NCBI GenBank assembly: GCA_900472395.1
Contig: UCHV01000005.1
Location: forward strand, 127,349 to 191,348
DNA length: 64,000 nt
Reading direction: 5' to 3'
Source: Hyphomicrobiales bacterium
GTDB taxonomy: Bacteria > Pseudomonadota > Alphaproteobacteria > Rhizobiales > Rhizobiaceae
Every line of letters starts with the position of its first letter. Within the stretch, counting starts at the first letter, position 1. The notes below the pieces were generated by a model. It saw only the letters and a list, made by a program, of their open reading frames with translations, searched no databases and was not told the origin of the DNA. The position numbers were made by a program, and so were the translations under genes. Below are positions 61,847 to 64,000 of the stretch, one piece after another.

Positions 61847-63415
61847 CTAAGGCACCCGCGACTTGAGGTAGCCCCTCTTCCGCCAATGCTTGAGCGCGAA
61901 GCCATCGTCCGAGACGCGTTCTCCACGCAAGAGAGCTTTGTTCGCGCGTTCGATGTTTCGCTTGGCGGCCGCAAACATGCGCAAACCTCGTTCGAGAGCA
62001 TCGCCTCCGGTGAGCCAAGGATGCGTGTATTCTCCCTCATCGAGATCGTCCATGTGCTTGACCGTCACGCTCTCCGAGCCATCGGCGAATTTAAGGATCT
62101 CGAAGAAGAAGAGATCGGTGTCGTCCTCACTCGACGACACCCGCAACATCGGGGTATCGCCCGGCCTGTTTTCGGCCTGTCGAAATGAACAGATGAGGCT
62201 GCCCAACCACAGACCGTGGCGATCGCCGTCGTAGAAGTCGTTATAAGGCTCAGCCAGCGGCAACGCCAGCAGTTCCCGTAGTACCGTGGGATCGAGATCC
62301 TTCCGGACACGCTGACGGCTTACGGCGGATTGGAGTGCGGCATCCCAGCCACGTTGCAGGAGCTCGTGGATCTCGGACGGAGCCGAGGCATCGAGATAAG
62401 CCCAAGCTCCATCATGCTCAACGTCCCGCCACAGCTTTAGGAGGTGTTGATCGCGCGGACGACCGAACAGTGAGCCGATTGCTGCCTTTAACCGCCCCAT
62501 GAAAGTGGGAGGCCTGTTAAATAGACCGATGAGAGCCCCGAGTTTCTCATCGAGCTGGAAATAGAGCTTCCGTTCGGGCGCATTCCTTCCGTCGGCCAGC
62601 AACATCAGGCGAAGGAAGAGATTGTCTGACCAGAACTCAACGTGGCCGATCGCGTTGTGATCGCCTCCTGCGACGAGATTGTCCGCCGCCGCAACACGTT
62701 TGATGTTTCCGGGCGTGATCTGTCGATCCGGGAAAAGATCCTGCCGTACACCGACGATTTCAGATTCCTGCGGCGTGTGAATGACATCCTGTCCGGCACG
62801 CACGGCAGCGAGGATTTCGTCTCGTGCCAGCGGCGGGAGATCCTCGTCATCAACGATGAATGCGCTGTTGATAAGATCGCCGAGAGCGTTGGGATCCTCC
62901 AGCCGCCAACCCTCGTCACCGTCGCTGTCCGAGATTAAATGGTCGAAGTTGCGCTCGCCAGAGATCGAGGAGCTGTACTCTTCCGTCGATAGAAAAAGGC
63001 GGGCGCTGACATCCCCTTTGACGATCAGTTCGCCATGATTGTAGTCGCCCCAGAACAGATCCGCGACGCGCAGGCTACCGGACACATAGATCTGCTGGCC
63101 ACCCACGATGGCGTTACGGCACGTGAGATTACCTTCGACGATCAGACCAGATGCACCGTCGGTGTCCCTGTTGCCGAGGGTGCCTTCCACCGTAAGATTT
63201 CCGCGAGCGAATACCAGGAAGACAAAATCGCCGGTCCCGAGCGGATCGTCGAGATCGATGGCATCAAGCCTTTGTTCGCCTTCGAGGATGAGAACGGTCT
63301 CATTCTCGAACTCCCGCTCGCCGCGTTCGCTACGGATCGCCCAACAATCCTCTGGAAGCAGGTGCTTTATTTCCGAGAATCTGGTCCGGGACGCGTTGCT
63401 CAAACTGCCTACCAT
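61847..63415 (-). CDS. large bactofilin-like (polymer-forming) hypothetical protein
   Basis: About 522 residues. The N-terminal third has repeated beta-turn units such as VFLVFARGNLTVEGTLGNRD, LIVEGNLTCRNAIV and IYVSGSLRVADLFW, a right-handed beta-helix pattern like bactofilins or polymer-forming proteins. The middle and C-terminal parts have no known domain (YLDASAPSEIHELLQRGWDA and a tail WRKRGYLKSRVP). The frame is open to 63538, but ATG 63415 gives the first coding-like sequence. Function unknown. Confidence 0.65.
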   Translation of the reverse strand: MVGSLSNASRTRFSEIKHLLPEDCWAIRSERGEREFENETVLILEGEQRLDAIDLDDPLGTGDFVFLVFARGNLTVEGTLGNRDTDGASGLIVEGNLTCRNAIVGGQQIYVSGSLRVADLFWGDYNHGELIVKGDVSARLFLSTEEYSSSISGERNFDHLISDSDGDEGWRLEDPNALGDLINSAFIVDDEDLPPLARDEILAAVRAGQDVIHTPQESEIVGVRQDLFPDRQITPGNIKRVAAADNLVAGGDHNAIGHVEFWSDNLFLRLMLLADGRNAPERKLYFQLDEKLGALIGLFNRPPTFMGRLKAAIGSLFGRPRDQHLLKLWRDVEHDGAWAYLDASAPSEIHELLQRGWDAALQSAVSRQRVRKDLDPTVLRELLALPLAEPYNDFYDGDRHGLWLGSLICSFRQAENRPGDTPMLRVSSSEDDTDLFFFEILKFADGSESVTVKHMDDLDEGEYTHPWLTGGDALERGLRMFAAAKRNIERANKALLRGERVSDDGFALKHWRKRGYLKSRVP

Positions 63416-63827
63416 CAACTGCTCACCTCTCGAGGAACCTGCCTGCAACCTATAGCGGCTCCCCAATGTTGAAAGAGGCCAACGTCTGGCAGGCCACCCG
63501 GCGGTATCGGATGTTCGCGGCGTGCTGCGCCATTGCAACAGGAATGTATGTTTAAACAGGTGTGCCGACTTATGGTATTCGACCAGGCATCGAGTTCGAT
63601 GATACGATTAGCTACGCGGGTGCAAAGACCAGAATGCCGCCTTCGTCATCGATTGCATCAACCACCTCTTGCCCCGACATCGAGACCGCGAATAGGACAT
63701 CGCGTACGTCACGTTGCCGAAGCGACACTGCTGCCAACGGAGTATCACTTTTCATCTCCGAACCGGAAGTCGATCCTATCGCATCGTGTGCCAGGATGTA
63801 TTTTGCTGCGGATTCTAGGAGAAGGAA
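63416..63827. other. gap before the right-edge gene
   Basis: Only one short candidate gene (63612-63755, minus) is seen. No strong promoter or terminator could be picked with confidence. Confidence 0.3.
63612..63755 (-). CDS. short hypothetical ORF, doubtful
   Basis: A 47-codon frame reads MKSDTPLAAVSLRQRDVRDV, then SMSGQEVVDAIDDEGGILVF, ending in PA. GGAG touches the ATG. The codons look real, but there is no supporting family. It may be part of a longer gene. Confidence 0.35.
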   Translation of the reverse strand: MKSDTPLAAVSLRQRDVRDVLFAVSMSGQEVVDAIDDEGGILVFAPA

Positions 63828-64000
63828 ATGGACAGCGAGAAGAGACTAGCAATCTTCGAAAGGGCTCGGAGCCGTGCCGAGGCAACCGGAACGCCAATCG
63901 AGTCCGATCCGCGGTTTACTGAGTGGGTAGGTCAATGGATAGAGGGAGAAATCAACCTTAACGAACTCAAACATCGATATGGCGAGTTACTCAAGCAGAG
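63828..64000 (+). CDS. VbhA-like antitoxin domain protein (partial, runs off the window)
   Basis: 57 codons are visible: MDSEKRLAIFERARSRAEAT, then DPRFTEWVGQWIEGEINLNE and LKHRYGELLKQ. The helix pair with W-x-x-G-E-I-x-x-x-E-L fits the VbhA/Fic-antitoxin pattern. AGGAGAAGG precedes the ATG. If correct, a Fic-domain toxin gene should follow just outside the window. This is inference from a short motif. Confidence 0.6.
   Translation, partial: MDSEKRLAIFERARSRAEATGTPIESDPRFTEWVGQWIEGEINLNELKHRYGELLKQ

Noticed and set aside
1-64000. CRISPR array, rRNA or tRNA genes
   Set aside because: No regularly spaced direct repeats and no tRNA T-loop or rRNA signatures were noticed on reading; a tRNAscan run would settle tRNAs.
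29541-64000. Complete integrative element with integrase and conjugation genes
   Set aside because: No integrase, relaxase or type IV secretion gene is seen in the window, so the kind of element cannot be named and the far boundary is unknown.

Overview
The window reads as Rhizobiaceae DNA, most like Agrobacterium or a close Rhizobium. The evidence is gene content and order: pgk next to a class I aldolase, an RcdA-family gene, DUF1192 and DUF465 proteins, purEK, Cys-free L31 and L36, pyk and GapR. High GC and TTAA-N7-TTAA CtrA-type boxes agree. The species call is inference.

From 1 to about 29.6 kb is conserved, dense chromosome-type sequence. It holds a cut-off K+/H+ antiporter, a triple-PAS diguanylate cyclase, pgk, class I aldolase, a PhzF-like isomerase, an MFS transporter and a cell-cycle segment (DUF1192, a probable three-stem-loop sRNA, RcdA). 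A second probable sRNA, rpmE, an ABC exporter, a glycoamylase-like protein, a MotA/OmpA-type pair, suhB, SEL1 and ThiE-like proteins, TauE, two DUF465 proteins, purEK, rpmJ, pyk, DUF1036 and an N-formylglutamate amidohydrolase follow. Genes are intact and intergenic gaps short.

At about 29,637 gapR is cut after roughly 32 codons. A complete but divergent GapR-family gene lies about 140 bp downstream. From here to about 46.7 kb the DNA is accessory. It carries an XRE regulator divergent from a DUF6634/FtsH-like protease/metallophosphoesterase set with a tandem-repeat operator between them, many orphan small ORFs, an IS21-family insertion with a frameshifted istB, an AT-rich Zn-finger plus membrane protein pair, and a KAP NTPase plus HNH nuclease pair. 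The last two modules converge and look like defence genes; neither matches a named system that I recognise.

From 46.7 kb to the end the sequence is again GC-rich but is a patchwork of stress and accessory genes. It includes two adjacent Ku genes (no ligD in view), a response regulator beside a frameshifted GAF histidine kinase, decayed VOC and nitroreductase genes, a HARP-motif protein, hydrolases, HAD, DUF3606, GFA, NmrA, CYTH-CHAD, a ferritin-like protein, a gamma-glutamylcyclotransferase and a large bactofilin-like protein. At the right edge is the start of a possible VbhA-like antitoxin. The frameshifts and truncations (gapR, istB, the kinase, a 39.4-kb ORF, a 60.1-kb ORF, VOC, nitroreductase) all lie right of 29.6 kb, which marks that side as the fluid part of the replicon.
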